DNA of 64,000 bases from Spirosoma spitsbergense DSM 19989 (GCF_000374085.1 NZ_KB893400.1:1-64000); one strand, 5' to 3'. Shown: positions 36,042-46,089, counted from the stretch's first letter. Translations and numbers: made by a program. The notes: generated by a model from the letters alone, not told the origin.

Positions 36042-36637
36042 TAAGCCAACAACCCTATGGTTCGATCATACACGCTTAGTAACGAAATGGCCAGATTAAT
36101 CGTACTAATCGTCAGCGTTTCTGTCGGGCTGGCAAGCTGTTCTGCCAGCATCCATAAGCCTTGTTCACTTTTGCGCCAAACCTCAATGTCGATTGCCTGG
36201 GAGTTAATCAATACATACTCCTCAAACGTCGGGATTCTGCGGTAACGCTGGAATTTTCGGCCCCGGTCATAATCTTCCGTTCCATCCGATAACACTTCAA
36301 TCAGGGTGACTGGATTAAGCAGGTTATCAAATTCATCGGCCATAAAAGTGGGTTCCCCGCATACAATAACAATATCGGGATAGGCATACATAGTGGTTTC
36401 GGGCAGATGAACGCGCATATCCGACGAAAACGACTGGCAGTTGCTTCCACGAAGGGCTATATAAATCTCACCCGCTACGTTCTCTTTAATTCGGTTATGC
36501 TCTTTTGATGCGCCTGCCATAGGTATGATTTCTCCCTGATAATATTCACTTTTCTCAAACGCAACCCGTTCATTCGCCAGATACTCTTCCGGCGTGAGAA
36601 ATGTTTTTTTGATGGTTTCCGGTTTTTCCGCTATCAT
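36041..36637 (-). CDS. Uma2 family endonuclease-like protein
   Basis: The 198-residue protein has the Uma2 (DUF820) fold, a PD-(D/E)XK nuclease relative. The opening TPEEYLANERVAFEKSEYYQG, the YPDIVIVCGEP strand with the catalytic Asp, LIEVLSDGTEDYDRGRK with Glu and the following Lys region, and FEEYVLINS are all typical. Its cellular role is unknown; members occur in large numbers in Cyanobacteria and Bacteroidota and many look like selfish or regulatory nucleases. It heads the Uma2-DUF922-glycosyltransferase group and is separated from secA by a terminator. Confidence 0.9.
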   Translation of the reverse strand: MIAEKPETIKKTFLTPEEYLANERVAFEKSEYYQGEIIPMAGASKEHNRIKENVAGEIYIALRGSNCQSFSSDMRVHLPETTMYAYPDIVIVCGEPTFMADEFDNLLNPVTLIEVLSDGTEDYDRGRKFQRYRRIPTFEEYVLINSQAIDIEVWRKSEQGLWMLAEQLASPTETLTISTINLAISLLSVYDRTIGLLA

Positions 36638-36640
36638 ACA

Positions 36641-36691
36641 TCTAAAAAATTAGCCCCCCGTTTCTATCGCTAAGATACGAAACGGAGGGCT
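36641..36691 (-). terminator. Terminator of secA
   Basis: On the minus strand a 13-bp stem with one mismatch (arms 36652-36664 and 36679-36691) plus an inner 4-bp stem is followed by TTTTTT (complement of 36644-36649). It lies 23 bases after the secA stop. Confidence 0.85.
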
Positions 36692-36713
36692 GGAAATCAA
36701 TATGGTTAATAGG

Positions 36714-39700
36714 CTATTCAATTAGCATAGCCTTGCCGCTAACTATGTCATTTTCAACGGTTTTATACTTTACATCCCGTTTTACCGAGCCATCGGGGTA
36801 CTGAACAGTGACACGGGCATTCCGGTCTAGTTTAGCTACGCGGACCGGAGCCTGTCGCTGAACGGGCATGGGCGGTGATCCGGCTCCCATAGCATCGTTT
36901 TCAGCCATACGACGGGCGTACTCTTCAGGACCGGTAGCCAGGTGGTCATCATCAAAGTCTTCTACGTTCGTATGCAACTTCGGTTGAGGCTGTGGCCGTC
37001 GCTGTACCGGAGCCTGCCGAATTTCGGGCGCAGACTCCTGAGCGGGAATGTCGGCTTTGGTCAGGAAGCTGATGGTATCGAAGTTAACTTTAATCAGGAA
37101 GCGTTTGAACAGTTCCACCGATTCAAACTTATACACCAGCAAGGGGTCTTTCTGTTCAAAAACGGCGTTCTGTACCGACTGCTTCAGATCGTCCATTTCG
37201 CGGAGGTGTTCTTTCCACTCCTGATCGATTACCGATAGTGTGACTGCCTTCTCCATCTCTGTAACGATGTCCCGCGCTCCTGAATTGACCGCTTTCTGTA
37301 GATCCGTTACAACGGTTAACTCGTGGAGACCATCGGAGAAGGGTACCACGATATTTTTAATCTGGTGCCCCTGCTCATTCAGTACCTGCGTTAAAATGGG
37401 CAGGGCTTTATCGGCAATGGCGTGGTTTTTCGCCTGGTAATTGACTTCTGCTTCTTCATATAACCGCTGCGTCTGCTCGGGTCGCTTCAGTCGATTGAAC
37501 TCCTCTGTCGGCAATGATGCCGACAGGCCGAGCGTTGTTAGAAGCTGAAGTTTTACTTCCTCATAGTTCCCCTCGGCGTTATTTACGGCTTCCTCCACTA
37601 CATCATACATGGTGTTGGCAATGTCAAGCGGCAGACGGTCACCAAACAGGGCGTTTCGACGGCGCTTGTAAATTGCCTCACGCTGGTAGTTCATCACATC
37701 ATCGTACTCGAGCAGCCGTTTCCGAATGCCAAAGTTATTTTCTTCCACTTTTTTCTGCGCCCGCTCAATCGACTTGGTAATCATGGAGTGCTGAATGACC
37801 TCGCCTTCTTCAAGCCCCATGCGGTCCATTACTTTGGCAATCCGCTCCGAGCCAAACAAACGCATCAGACTGTCTTCGAGCGATACAAAGAACTGCGTAG
37901 TACCCGGATCGCCCTGACGACCCGAACGGCCCCGCAACTGCCGGTCGACCCGGCGGGATTCGTGCCGCTCGGTGCCGATAATGGCCAGACCACCGGCTCC
38001 TTTCGATTCGGGGGTTAACTTAATGTCAGTACCCCGTCCGGCCATGTTCGTGGCAATGGTAACCGTGCCCGGAAAACCGGCTGAGGCCACAATCTCGGCT
38101 TCCCGCTGATGGTACTTGGCGTTCAGAACCTGGTGCTGGATTTTACGCATCGTCAGCATACGGCTCAACAACTCGGAGTTTTCTACCGACGTTGTGCCCA
38201 CCAGTACGGGACGGCCTTTTTCGACCAGGCTGGTAATCTCATCCGCTACGGCGTTGTATTTTTCGCGAACCGAACGATATACTTTATCTTCTTCATCCGC
38301 GCGGCTGATGGGTCGGTTGGTTGGAATAACGACCACATCCATCTTATAAATCTGCCAGAACTCGGAGGCTTCCGTTTCGGCCGTACCGGTCATACCCGCC
38401 CGCTTGTGGTACATCCGGAAATAATTCTGGAGGGTAACCGTAGCGTATGTCTGGGTGGCATCTTCAACTTTTACATTTTCTTTTGCCTCAACGGCCTGGT
38501 GCAACCCATCCGACCACCGACGGCCTTCCATGATCCGGCCCGTCTGCTCATCGACGATCTTTACCTTGCCGTCCATAATGACGTATTCGGTATCCTTCTC
38601 GAACAGGCAGTACGCTTTCAATAACTGGTTGACTGTATTGATCCGCTGGGTTTTGACCGCATAGTCCCGAATAACCCCTTCTTTATTAATTATTTTATCC
38701 TGTTCAGAAATCTCCGGGTCTTTATCGATTGCGTTGAGGTCAATGGACAGGTCAGGCAGAATGAAGAAGTTAGGATCTTCGCCGGAACCCGTTATGTAAT
38801 CGATTCCCTTCTCTGTCAGGTCAATACTGTTGTGTCGCTCGTCAATCGTGAAATACAGGGGTGCATCGGCTTCCGGCATCAACTTCTGGTTTTCGGCCAG
38901 ATAAATCGACTCTGTCCGCTGGAGCAGGGCTTTATTTCCGGTTTCACTCAGGTATTTAATCAGCGGTTTGTGCTTGGGTAAACCCCGATGAGCCCGAAAA
39001 AGCGATAATCCTCCTTCTTTTTCATCGCCAGCGGCCACCTTTCGTTTGGCATCGTTCAGGAAATCATATACTAGTTTGCGCTGGACTTCCACCAAACGCG
39101 ATACCCGGGGCTTCAGCTCAATATACTCCTGTTCATCGCCACGGGGCACCGGACCACTGATAATTAACGGAGTCCGGGCATCATCGATCAGAACGGAGTC
39201 GACTTCATCCACCATGGCGTAGTGGTGTTTACGCTGCACCAGTTCGGCCGGTTCGCGGGCCATGTTATCACGCAGGTAGTCGAAACCAAATTCATTATTG
39301 GTGCCGTACGTAATGTCGGCTAGGTACGCCAGTTTACGCTGCTCTGAATTGGGCTGGTGCTTGTCAATGCAGTCAACCCGCATCCCATGAAATTCAAACA
39401 GCGGGGCCATCCATTCGGAGTCGCGCTTGGCCAGGTAATCATTGACCGTTACAATATGCACACCCCGGCCAGCCAGGCCATTCAGAAAAGCCGGGAAGGT
39501 GGCTACGAGGGTTTTTCCTTCGCCAGTAGCCATCTCGGCAATCTTTCCTTCGTGGAGCACAACACCGCCAATAATCTGCACATCATAATGCACCATATCC
39601 CATTTTATGGGTGATCCGGCTGCATCCCATTGATTAGCCCAATGGGCTTGTTCGCCATCAATGACCACATTTTTCTTGCGGCTGGCAATCTCCCGGTCAA

Positions 39701-40100
39701 AATCCGTAGCGGTTACGGTTAGCTGCTGATTTTCAGTAAAGCGTCGGGCCGTTTCCTTCACGACGGCAAAGGCACGTGGCAGAATATCAAGCAGAACGCG
39801 TTCCAGTTCAATATTTCGGTCCGCTTCGAGCTTATCAATTTTATTGAAAAGTCGCTCTTTTTCATTAACGTCTCCATCGGGATCACTGGCCTGTTCGCTC
39901 AGTTCGCTCAGCTGATTATCGATATCAGCTAATTCAGTAGCAATGTGGGCTTTCAGGTCGGCTGAGATTTGACGCAATGCATCGTTCGAGAGGTCTTTTA
40001 ACTGGGCAAATTCGGTGTTTACTTTTTCAACATAGGGAAGCAGGTCCTTCAGATCCCTCTGTGATTTAGTGCCGAAAAGTTTAGCTATTAGATTAATCAT
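36714..40100 (-). CDS. secA: Preprotein translocase ATPase SecA
   Basis: SecA drives export of unfolded proteins through SecYEG. The 1128-residue protein shows Walker A MATGEGKTL (about 190-198), VNDYLAKRD, DEVDSVLIDDARTPLIISG, the preprotein-crosslinking region, MTGTAETEASEF, and NMAGRGTDI. It is longer than the 901-residue E. coli protein; extra residues sit near residues 50-100 and around 350-480, a normal feature of Bacteroidota SecA. The C-terminal tail is Pro/Gln-rich, ends KTVENDIVSGKAMLIE and lacks the cysteine zinc finger that binds SecB. The promoter must lie in the 187-base spacer shared with the divergent export gene. Confidence 0.97.
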   Translation of the reverse strand: MINLIAKLFGTKSQRDLKDLLPYVEKVNTEFAQLKDLSNDALRQISADLKAHIATELADIDNQLSELSEQASDPDGDVNEKERLFNKIDKLEADRNIELERVLLDILPRAFAVVKETARRFTENQQLTVTATDFDREIASRKKNVVIDGEQAHWANQWDAAGSPIKWDMVHYDVQIIGGVVLHEGKIAEMATGEGKTLVATFPAFLNGLAGRGVHIVTVNDYLAKRDSEWMAPLFEFHGMRVDCIDKHQPNSEQRKLAYLADITYGTNNEFGFDYLRDNMAREPAELVQRKHHYAMVDEVDSVLIDDARTPLIISGPVPRGDEQEYIELKPRVSRLVEVQRKLVYDFLNDAKRKVAAGDEKEGGLSLFRAHRGLPKHKPLIKYLSETGNKALLQRTESIYLAENQKLMPEADAPLYFTIDERHNSIDLTEKGIDYITGSGEDPNFFILPDLSIDLNAIDKDPEISEQDKIINKEGVIRDYAVKTQRINTVNQLLKAYCLFEKDTEYVIMDGKVKIVDEQTGRIMEGRRWSDGLHQAVEAKENVKVEDATQTYATVTLQNYFRMYHKRAGMTGTAETEASEFWQIYKMDVVVIPTNRPISRADEEDKVYRSVREKYNAVADEITSLVEKGRPVLVGTTSVENSELLSRMLTMRKIQHQVLNAKYHQREAEIVASAGFPGTVTIATNMAGRGTDIKLTPESKGAGGLAIIGTERHESRRVDRQLRGRSGRQGDPGTTQFFVSLEDSLMRLFGSERIAKVMDRMGLEEGEVIQHSMITKSIERAQKKVEENNFGIRKRLLEYDDVMNYQREAIYKRRRNALFGDRLPLDIANTMYDVVEEAVNNAEGNYEEVKLQLLTTLGLSASLPTEEFNRLKRPEQTQRLYEEAEVNYQAKNHAIADKALPILTQVLNEQGHQIKNIVVPFSDGLHELTVVTDLQKAVNSGARDIVTEMEKAVTLSVIDQEWKEHLREMDDLKQSVQNAVFEQKDPLLVYKFESVELFKRFLIKVNFDTISFLTKADIPAQESAPEIRQAPVQRRPQPQPKLHTNVEDFDDDHLATGPEEYARRMAENDAMGAGSPPMPVQRQAPVRVAKLDRNARVTVQYPDGSVKRDVKYKTVENDIVSGKAMLIE

Positions 40101-40247
40101 ATTTCTAAAGTCATTAGCCGTTTAACACCGGCTATCTACCTGTTTTTTGCTTACAAATTTAGTGCATTACCCCGGTACTACAACGCAGGTCCTGAGCGGA
40201 TGGGTACTCGCTTACTAAACGGGAACGAAGTTTTAAAAAGAATCTAT

Positions 40248-40255
40248 TACTTTTG
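40248..40255 (+). promoter_or_regulatory. Candidate -7 box of the polysaccharide export operon
   Basis: TACTTTTG fits the Bacteroidota TAnnTTTG consensus and lies 33 bases before the ATG of the SLBB gene. No well-spaced TTTG at -33 was found, so this is tentative. Confidence 0.4.
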
Positions 40256-40287
40256 CAGTTCAATTTTTGGCCCAATTGCCAGTGTTC

Positions 40288-42678
40288 ATGTGTATTAAGG
40301 ACAAATTGTCACGTTTTATCCGCTCTTTTCGATCCTATCCCGTTGTTCTCCTGCTATTGATACTGACAGGGTCGTATCAGGCATCTGCTCAGGCACCCCG
40401 GTCACGGGTCGATCAGCTGAGCGATGAAGATGTCCAGAATTTTTACCGCCGGGCCGAAGCAAGTGGCTTGAATGAAATGCAGATTGAGCAGGCAGCCATG
40501 TCGCAGGGATACACACTCGACGACATTGCCAAGATGCGAAAACGAATAGCCACCATTCGTACAAAAACTACCCGCCCTTCCGGCCAGACAGCAACAGACA
40601 ATACAACCGGAAGAACATTGCCTTCCGATCTCTCCCGCCGGGTTGACTCACTACCCAATATCGCAGCGAAAGATACAAGTCGCAGATTACGCGTGTTTGG
40701 GGCCTCGTTGTTTGAAAACGCAAACCTTTCGTTTGAACCTAATCTTCGTATTGCCACTCCCCGCAACTATATAGTAGGACCCGATGATGAAATCAGGATC
40801 GAAATTTCCGGTGCCTCAACGGGTGAATTCCAACTGAAGGTAAGCCCCGACGGTACGGTGAAACTCCCTGACTTAGCCCCTGTTTTTGTGAGTGGCCTGA
40901 CATTCGATCAGGCCGAACAACGGATCATTTCCCGGTTGCGACAGGGGGGATATCAGGGATTGAGTACAAGTGGGGGTAATACTACCGCCAGTGCCAGTCT
41001 GACAAATATTCGCAGTATTCGGATTACGCTGGTCGGAGAAGTTGTCCGTCCGGGTACGTATACTATTTCCTCTCTGGGATCGGCTTTCAATGCCCTCTAT
41101 CTGGCCGGTGGGCCCAACCCGGAAACGGGTTCGTTCCGAAAAATCAATGTAATACGGGGTAACCGGGTTGTTCGTACCATTGACCTGTACGATTTCATTC
41201 TCCGTGCCGATCAGCGCGACAACATTCGGTTGCAGGATCAGGATGTTATCCAGGTAGCCGATTACGTAACGCACGTTGAGATGACCGGACAGGTACGTCG
41301 CCCGGCCATATTTGAGGTACTACCGGGAGAAACGCTGAAAACAGTATTAGGTTTTGCGGGTGGCTTTGCCGACGATGCCTATCGGGCCAGTATCACCCTT
41401 CGGCGCAACACCAGCCGGGAAAGGCAAATCGTTACCATAACCGAGGAGCAGATCGCGAATTTTGTGCCACAGCGGGGCGACAGGTATGAAGTAGGGAAGA
41501 TTCTGGAACGGTATGAAAACCGGATTCAGATAGCCGGTGCCGTTATGCGCCCTGGCGATTACTCGCTCGAGCCTGGTTTGGAAACCGTAAAGCAACTGGT
41601 TACGCGGGCGGAGGGACTGCGCAAAGATGCCTTCACAAACCGGGCATCCATCACGCGTGAACGCCCGGACATGGATCGGGAAAACCTGTCATTCGACCTG
41701 GGCAAACTAATGCGGGGAGAGATCGCTGATATTCCGCTGATGCGGCAGGACAGCCTGACTGTTTTATCCATCCGGGACCTTCGGGAGAAGTACTATGTAA
41801 CGATTGAAGGAGCAGTCAACCAGCCTGATACCATTCCGTTTATTACGAATATGAGTGTAGCGGATCTGGTAGCTCAGGCGGGTGGTTTTCGGGAAGGAGC
41901 CAAACCAAACCTGATTGAAGTAGCCCGGCGTATTCGGCAGGACTCTGGCGGCATCAATACGACGCGGGTAGAAATATATCGCTTTGCCATTGACCGGGAT
42001 CTGCAAATTTCCTCACTGGATGCCAGCTCAGCCAAAGGGTTTTCACTACAGCCATTTGATATTGTATACGTCCGGACTTCCGTCAATTACGAGTCGCAAC
42101 AGCAGGTATACGTGTATGGCGAAGTTGTGCAGCCAGGGAATTACGCTATATTCAGCCGGGAGGAACGGATAAGCGATCTGATCAAACGGGCGGGTGGGAT
42201 AAAGCCGCAGGCCTATATGCTGGGCGCTCAATTCAGGCGGAACGGTATATTGATTGGTAACGATCTGAGTGAAATTCTTACGAATGCAGGCATTGAAGAA
42301 AACCTGTTGCTACATGACAAAGATACCCTGTACATTCCTCAACGCCCGGATATTATTGCCATAGAGGGAGGGGTCTTAAACCCATCAAATGTTAGTTACA
42401 AAGCGGATTATACCTTTGATGATTACATCAGCGAAGCGGGTGGATTTACAGATAATGCCCGAAAGAATAAGGCCTACATAGTATATCCAAATGGGCGCAA
42501 AGATCGGACACATAAGTTTCTGTTTTTAACATCTCGTCCTCGCGTCGAACCGGGTTCAACGCTGATAGTTCCATTTAAGCCATTGGATAACAACCGAATA
42601 AGTGCTGCGGAACGTATTGGAATTTTATCGTTACTGACAACGGTATCTATTGCTCTCGTTAATATTCTACTTCGTTAA
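40288..42678 (+). CDS. Polysaccharide export outer membrane protein with multiple SLBB domains (Wza-like)
   Basis: From ATG 40288 the 796-residue protein has a signal peptide ending near SYQASAQA. A Poly_export domain (NYIVGPDDEIRIEISGASTGEF) is followed by about six SLBB domains, seen as repeated units like VTLVGEVVRPGTY, VEMTGQVRRPAIFEV, IQIAGAVMRPGDY, VTIEGAVNQPDTI, VYVYGEVVQPGNY and IAIEGGVLNPSN. A single C-terminal hydrophobic segment (ILSLLTTVSIALVNILL) replaces the short helix of E. coli Wza. The protein should form the export channel for a Wzx/Wzy-type polysaccharide. It heads the locus, diverging from secA, and the Wzz-like gene follows after 21 bases. Confidence 0.92.
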   Translation: MCIKDKLSRFIRSFRSYPVVLLLLILTGSYQASAQAPRSRVDQLSDEDVQNFYRRAEASGLNEMQIEQAAMSQGYTLDDIAKMRKRIATIRTKTTRPSGQTATDNTTGRTLPSDLSRRVDSLPNIAAKDTSRRLRVFGASLFENANLSFEPNLRIATPRNYIVGPDDEIRIEISGASTGEFQLKVSPDGTVKLPDLAPVFVSGLTFDQAEQRIISRLRQGGYQGLSTSGGNTTASASLTNIRSIRITLVGEVVRPGTYTISSLGSAFNALYLAGGPNPETGSFRKINVIRGNRVVRTIDLYDFILRADQRDNIRLQDQDVIQVADYVTHVEMTGQVRRPAIFEVLPGETLKTVLGFAGGFADDAYRASITLRRNTSRERQIVTITEEQIANFVPQRGDRYEVGKILERYENRIQIAGAVMRPGDYSLEPGLETVKQLVTRAEGLRKDAFTNRASITRERPDMDRENLSFDLGKLMRGEIADIPLMRQDSLTVLSIRDLREKYYVTIEGAVNQPDTIPFITNMSVADLVAQAGGFREGAKPNLIEVARRIRQDSGGINTTRVEIYRFAIDRDLQISSLDASSAKGFSLQPFDIVYVRTSVNYESQQQVYVYGEVVQPGNYAIFSREERISDLIKRAGGIKPQAYMLGAQFRRNGILIGNDLSEILTNAGIEENLLLHDKDTLYIPQRPDIIAIEGGVLNPSNVSYKADYTFDDYISEAGGFTDNARKNKAYIVYPNGRKDRTHKFLFLTSRPRVEPGSTLIVPFKPLDNNRISAAERIGILSLLTTVSIALVNILLR

Positions 42679-42699
42679 AGGCTACCCTGCTCGTTTATT

Positions 42700-43785
42700 A
42701 TGTCAGTTACGGAAACGATAAAGAGTGACATTGACCCCGACGAAATCGAAATTCGGCTGAGTGACATCGTGCAGTTTCTGAAAGATAGCCGTTGGACAGT
42801 ACTGGTTTGGGGAACTGTTTTTCTGGTAATCGGGGCTATATACGCGTTTTCAAAGCCTAATCAATATACGGTAGAAATTACCGTCATGCCCGAAATTCAA
42901 TCCAAAGGAGCAGGTCTGGGTGGGTTGAGTTCATTAGCGGGTTTAGCAGGAATTGATATTGGAAGTATGACCAGTACAGATGCTATCCGGCCCGATATTT
43001 ATCCCGATGTTTTGCAAAGTGTTCCGTTCGCCCTCCAGTTACTCAGGCAACCTGTTTATTCTCAGCTGCTGGAAAAAGAAACAACTTTACAAACCTTTCT
43101 GGAAGAGCAGGGTAGGCAATCCTGGCCGGGAAGTCTGCTGAGTGGTTCAGCCAATGAAGAAAAGAAAGCGTCTCTCCCTGACCCCAAAAACCGCAGCAAA
43201 GCATTACAAATCACCAAAAAGCAGGAAGATTTGGTAAAAACGGTTCATGGTGCTGTCGCTGTGGCTTACGACAAAAAAACGGGCGTTATTACTGTAACCA
43301 CCACGCTACCTGATCCGGTAGTTGCTGCTACAGTCGCCCGCCTGTCATTGGATTACCTAACCAATTATATCAGCGGTTATCGGACTGAAAAATCAAGGAA
43401 CCAGGTTGACTTTCTGACTAAACAGACCGAAGAGGCCAAAGAACGGTATCAAAAGGCCGAATACGCTCTATCTGTGTACCGGGATAAGAACCGGTACCTG
43501 AATCTTAGCACTGCCAAGATTGAAGAACAACGGTTGCAGGCTGATTTTATCCTGACTCAGACTCTATTCAATGAACTGAGCAAGCAACTTGAATTGGCAA
43601 AGGTCAAGGTCGCTGAAGATTCTCCCATTTTCAAAACGCTGGAGCCTGCCCGAATTCCTCTGAAGAAAAGTGGTCCCAAACGAATGATTACTATAGCGGG
43701 TTTTATATTGGTAGGAGCCATCATTGGAATAATAATTTTCTTTATCAGAAAATTTGTTTTCGCAAAACCGGGACATACAGCATGA
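42700..43785 (+). CDS. Wzz-type chain-length determinant / polysaccharide copolymerase
   Basis: The 361-residue inner membrane protein has the Wzz layout: a helix near residues 33-51 (TVLVWGTVFLVIGAIYAF), a periplasmic coiled-coil-rich domain with QYTVEITVMPEIQSK and a long heptad region around LTKQTEEAKERYQKAEYAL, and a C-terminal helix (ITIAGFILVGAIIGIIIFF). No tyrosine-kinase domain is attached, so control by a BY-kinase would require a separate gene not seen here. It sets chain length and bridges polymerase and export channel. The stop overlaps the start of the next gene (ATGA), indicating one operon. Confidence 0.9.
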   Translation: MSVTETIKSDIDPDEIEIRLSDIVQFLKDSRWTVLVWGTVFLVIGAIYAFSKPNQYTVEITVMPEIQSKGAGLGGLSSLAGLAGIDIGSMTSTDAIRPDIYPDVLQSVPFALQLLRQPVYSQLLEKETTLQTFLEEQGRQSWPGSLLSGSANEEKKASLPDPKNRSKALQITKKQEDLVKTVHGAVAVAYDKKTGVITVTTTLPDPVVAATVARLSLDYLTNYISGYRTEKSRNQVDFLTKQTEEAKERYQKAEYALSVYRDKNRYLNLSTAKIEEQRLQADFILTQTLFNELSKQLELAKVKVAEDSPIFKTLEPARIPLKKSGPKRMITIAGFILVGAIIGIIIFFIRKFVFAKPGHTA

Positions 43786-44744
43786 AAAAGGCTCTTATCT
43801 GTGGTGTCTCCGGTCAGGACGGAGCCTATTTAGCTCAACTTCTCCTCAGTAAGGGATATGAGGTGTATGGTGGCTCGAGGGATGCGCAAATGGCCAATTT
43901 TCGTAACCTGACTCGCTTAGGTATCCAGCAGGATGTAAAGGTAGTATCGGTTAGTATCAATGATTTCAGGAGTGTGCTGCAAACCCTGCTGAAAGTAAAA
44001 CCGGACGAACTCTATAATCTGGCCGGGCAAAGTTCTGTTGGGTTGTCGTTTGAACAACCCGTCGAAACGCTGGAGAGTATCAGCATGGGTACACTAAATT
44101 TGCTGGAAGCGATTCGATTCAGTAACCTGCCTATAAAGTTTTACAATGCTGGTTCAAGTGAATGCTTTGGTGACACAGGAAGGCTGGCTGCTGACGAAAT
44201 GACGCCTTTCAGACCACGCAGTCCATATGGTGTCGCCAAAGCTGCGGCTTTCTGGCAGGTAGCTAATTACCGCGAAGCCTATCAGTTACATGCTAGTACG
44301 GGTATCCTGTTTAATCATGAATCACCCCTGCGGCCAGAGCGGTTTGTTACACAGAAGATTGTATCTGCCGCTTGCCGTATTGCCGAAGGAAGTAAAGAAA
44401 CGCTGACATTGGGTAATATCGACATTGCCCGCGACTGGGGTTGGGCACCTGATTATGTAGTAGCTATGTGGAGAATACTACAACAGGAGAAGCCTGACGA
44501 TTACGTTATTGCCACGGGACAGACACACAAGCTCCGTGAATTCATTGATATGGTTTTCAAAACCGTCGGGCTTGATTGGGAAAAGTTCGTTCGCATAGAT
44601 TCTTCTTTCTTCCGGCCAACCGACATAGCCGAGGGATATGCCAATCCAGCCAAAGCACAACTTCAATTAGGATGGCAGGCAAATCGAAAAATGCATGATG
44701 TGGCCAAATTAATGGTAGAAAATCGGCTTACTCAACAGATTTAA
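43782..44744 (+). CDS. gmd: GDP-mannose 4,6-dehydratase
   Basis: The enzyme makes GDP-4-keto-6-deoxymannose from GDP-mannose, the precursor of fucose, rhamnose, perosamine and others. The 320-residue short-chain dehydrogenase fold shows NADP-binding GVSGQDGAYLAQLL, the catalytic AGSSECFG, YGVAKAAA with the active Tyr and Lys, and the GMD-specific NHESPLRPERFVTQKI and RDWGWAPDYV. It overlaps the Wzz-like gene by four bases. No GDP-fucose synthase, RMD reductase or perosamine aminotransferase follows in this window, so the downstream step must be encoded elsewhere. Base composition is still like the chromosome; the next gene is more AT-rich. Confidence 0.93.
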   Translation: MKKALICGVSGQDGAYLAQLLLSKGYEVYGGSRDAQMANFRNLTRLGIQQDVKVVSVSINDFRSVLQTLLKVKPDELYNLAGQSSVGLSFEQPVETLESISMGTLNLLEAIRFSNLPIKFYNAGSSECFGDTGRLAADEMTPFRPRSPYGVAKAAAFWQVANYREAYQLHASTGILFNHESPLRPERFVTQKIVSAACRIAEGSKETLTLGNIDIARDWGWAPDYVVAMWRILQQEKPDDYVIATGQTHKLREFIDMVFKTVGLDWEKFVRIDSSFFRPTDIAEGYANPAKAQLQLGWQANRKMHDVAKLMVENRLTQQI

Positions 44745-44749
44745 TTCAA

Positions 44750-46063
44750 ATGCGGAAGATAATTGCAAATATTGGCTGGATATTTTTTGATAAAATCTTT
44801 CGTATGGCTATTGGTATCATTGTCAGCCTATGGATTGCCCGTTACTTGGGACCATCAGAATTTGGTATTCTCAATTATGCAATACTTTTCCCAACTATTT
44901 TTGTCTCTGTAGCTGGTTTCGGTTTGACTAATACGCTAATGGTCGAATTCGTAGCAACAGTTGATAATCCATTGCAGCAGCAAAAATTGGTACAATTAGG
45001 ATTATTCATAAAATTAATAGCTGGCTCGTTGATGTATGGTGTAAGCTGCTGCCTTAATTATGCCTTAAATCGCGATAATCCAGAATTGTTTTACTTGATA
45101 AATGTGACTGGATTCGCACTTGTATTGCAAAGTTCAGATATTATAGATACTTACTTTCAATCACAGACAAAAGCTAAATTATCTGTTGTTGTAAAGTTGA
45201 TTGCATTTGTTGTAGCTTCTCTTTTTCGCATTTATGCTTTACTCAACCATAAAGGGATTTTATCTCTGGCATTAATAAATTTAGTAGAACTGACCATTAT
45301 ATATGGATTGATGGTTATTGTTTATCAAAGATATTCGTCGAAAATAATAGAGAATCTTCGTCAGGCAATTAATTGGCAATCGATAGTTCAATTAGTGAAA
45401 ATTTCCTGGCCCATAATGATTACTGAGTTTTTTGTATTTGTTTATATGAAAGTGGATCAATTCATGATCGAATCGCTGTCAACAAATCACGAATTGGGTC
45501 TTTATGGGGCTGCCTTGAGGTTGTCAGAAGCTTGGTACTTTATAGCTATTGCTATAAATACATCATTTTATCCTAAAATTGCTGAATCTTGGATAATAAA
45601 CAGGGAAAAATTTTACATCCAATACCAAGAATTATTAAACGTATTAACATACGTAAGCGTAGGATTGGCTATTTTCGTTAGCTGTTTTTCAAGTCAGCTT
45701 ATTAAATTACTCTTCGGTAAAGAATTCATTGATGCAGGCCCGATCTTAAGTGTACACATATGGGCAGGTGTATTCGTGTTCACAGGGGTTGGAACTAACA
45801 ATTTAATGATAATTAAAAATCTACAGCGATTTGTTCTGATCAAGACAATAATTGGTGCGTTTATAAATGTCGCACTCAATTTTTGGTTGATACCCAAAAT
45901 TGGTGCATTGGGAGCTTCTATTGCAACGCTAGTATCTTACGGAATCCAAGCTTATGCTATGAATATATTCTTTGAACCAGCTCGATCTATATTTAACTTA
46001 CAATCGAGGTCGTTTTTAAATTTCATTACATTTCAACGCCCTATGACTGTCAAAATAAGTTGA
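44750..46063 (+). CDS. Wzx-type oligosaccharide flippase
   Basis: The 437-residue membrane protein has 12 or more helices of the Polysacc_synt/MATE-like flippase family, starting FDKIFRMAIGIIVSLWIARYLGPSEFGILNYA, which is the common opening of Wzx proteins. It should flip undecaprenyl-linked repeat units to the periplasm for the polymerase at 56404. From here onward codons are conspicuously A/T-ending and the DNA is AT-rich compared with gmd immediately before, pointing to a different origin of the variable part of the locus. The stop overlaps the TTG-extended frame of the methyltransferase that follows. Confidence 0.9.
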   Translation: MRKIIANIGWIFFDKIFRMAIGIIVSLWIARYLGPSEFGILNYAILFPTIFVSVAGFGLTNTLMVEFVATVDNPLQQQKLVQLGLFIKLIAGSLMYGVSCCLNYALNRDNPELFYLINVTGFALVLQSSDIIDTYFQSQTKAKLSVVVKLIAFVVASLFRIYALLNHKGILSLALINLVELTIIYGLMVIVYQRYSSKIIENLRQAINWQSIVQLVKISWPIMITEFFVFVYMKVDQFMIESLSTNHELGLYGAALRLSEAWYFIAIAINTSFYPKIAESWIINREKFYIQYQELLNVLTYVSVGLAIFVSCFSSQLIKLLFGKEFIDAGPILSVHIWAGVFVFTGVGTNNLMIIKNLQRFVLIKTIIGAFINVALNFWLIPKIGALGASIATLVSYGIQAYAMNIFFEPARSIFNLQSRSFLNFITFQRPMTVKIS

Positions 46064-46089
46064 CTGGTCAAAATGACTACTTTATCATA

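Noticed and set aside
36041-36637. Uma2 gene as part of a defence island
   Set aside because: Uma2 proteins are widespread without proven defence roles, and no other defence-type gene lies beside it.
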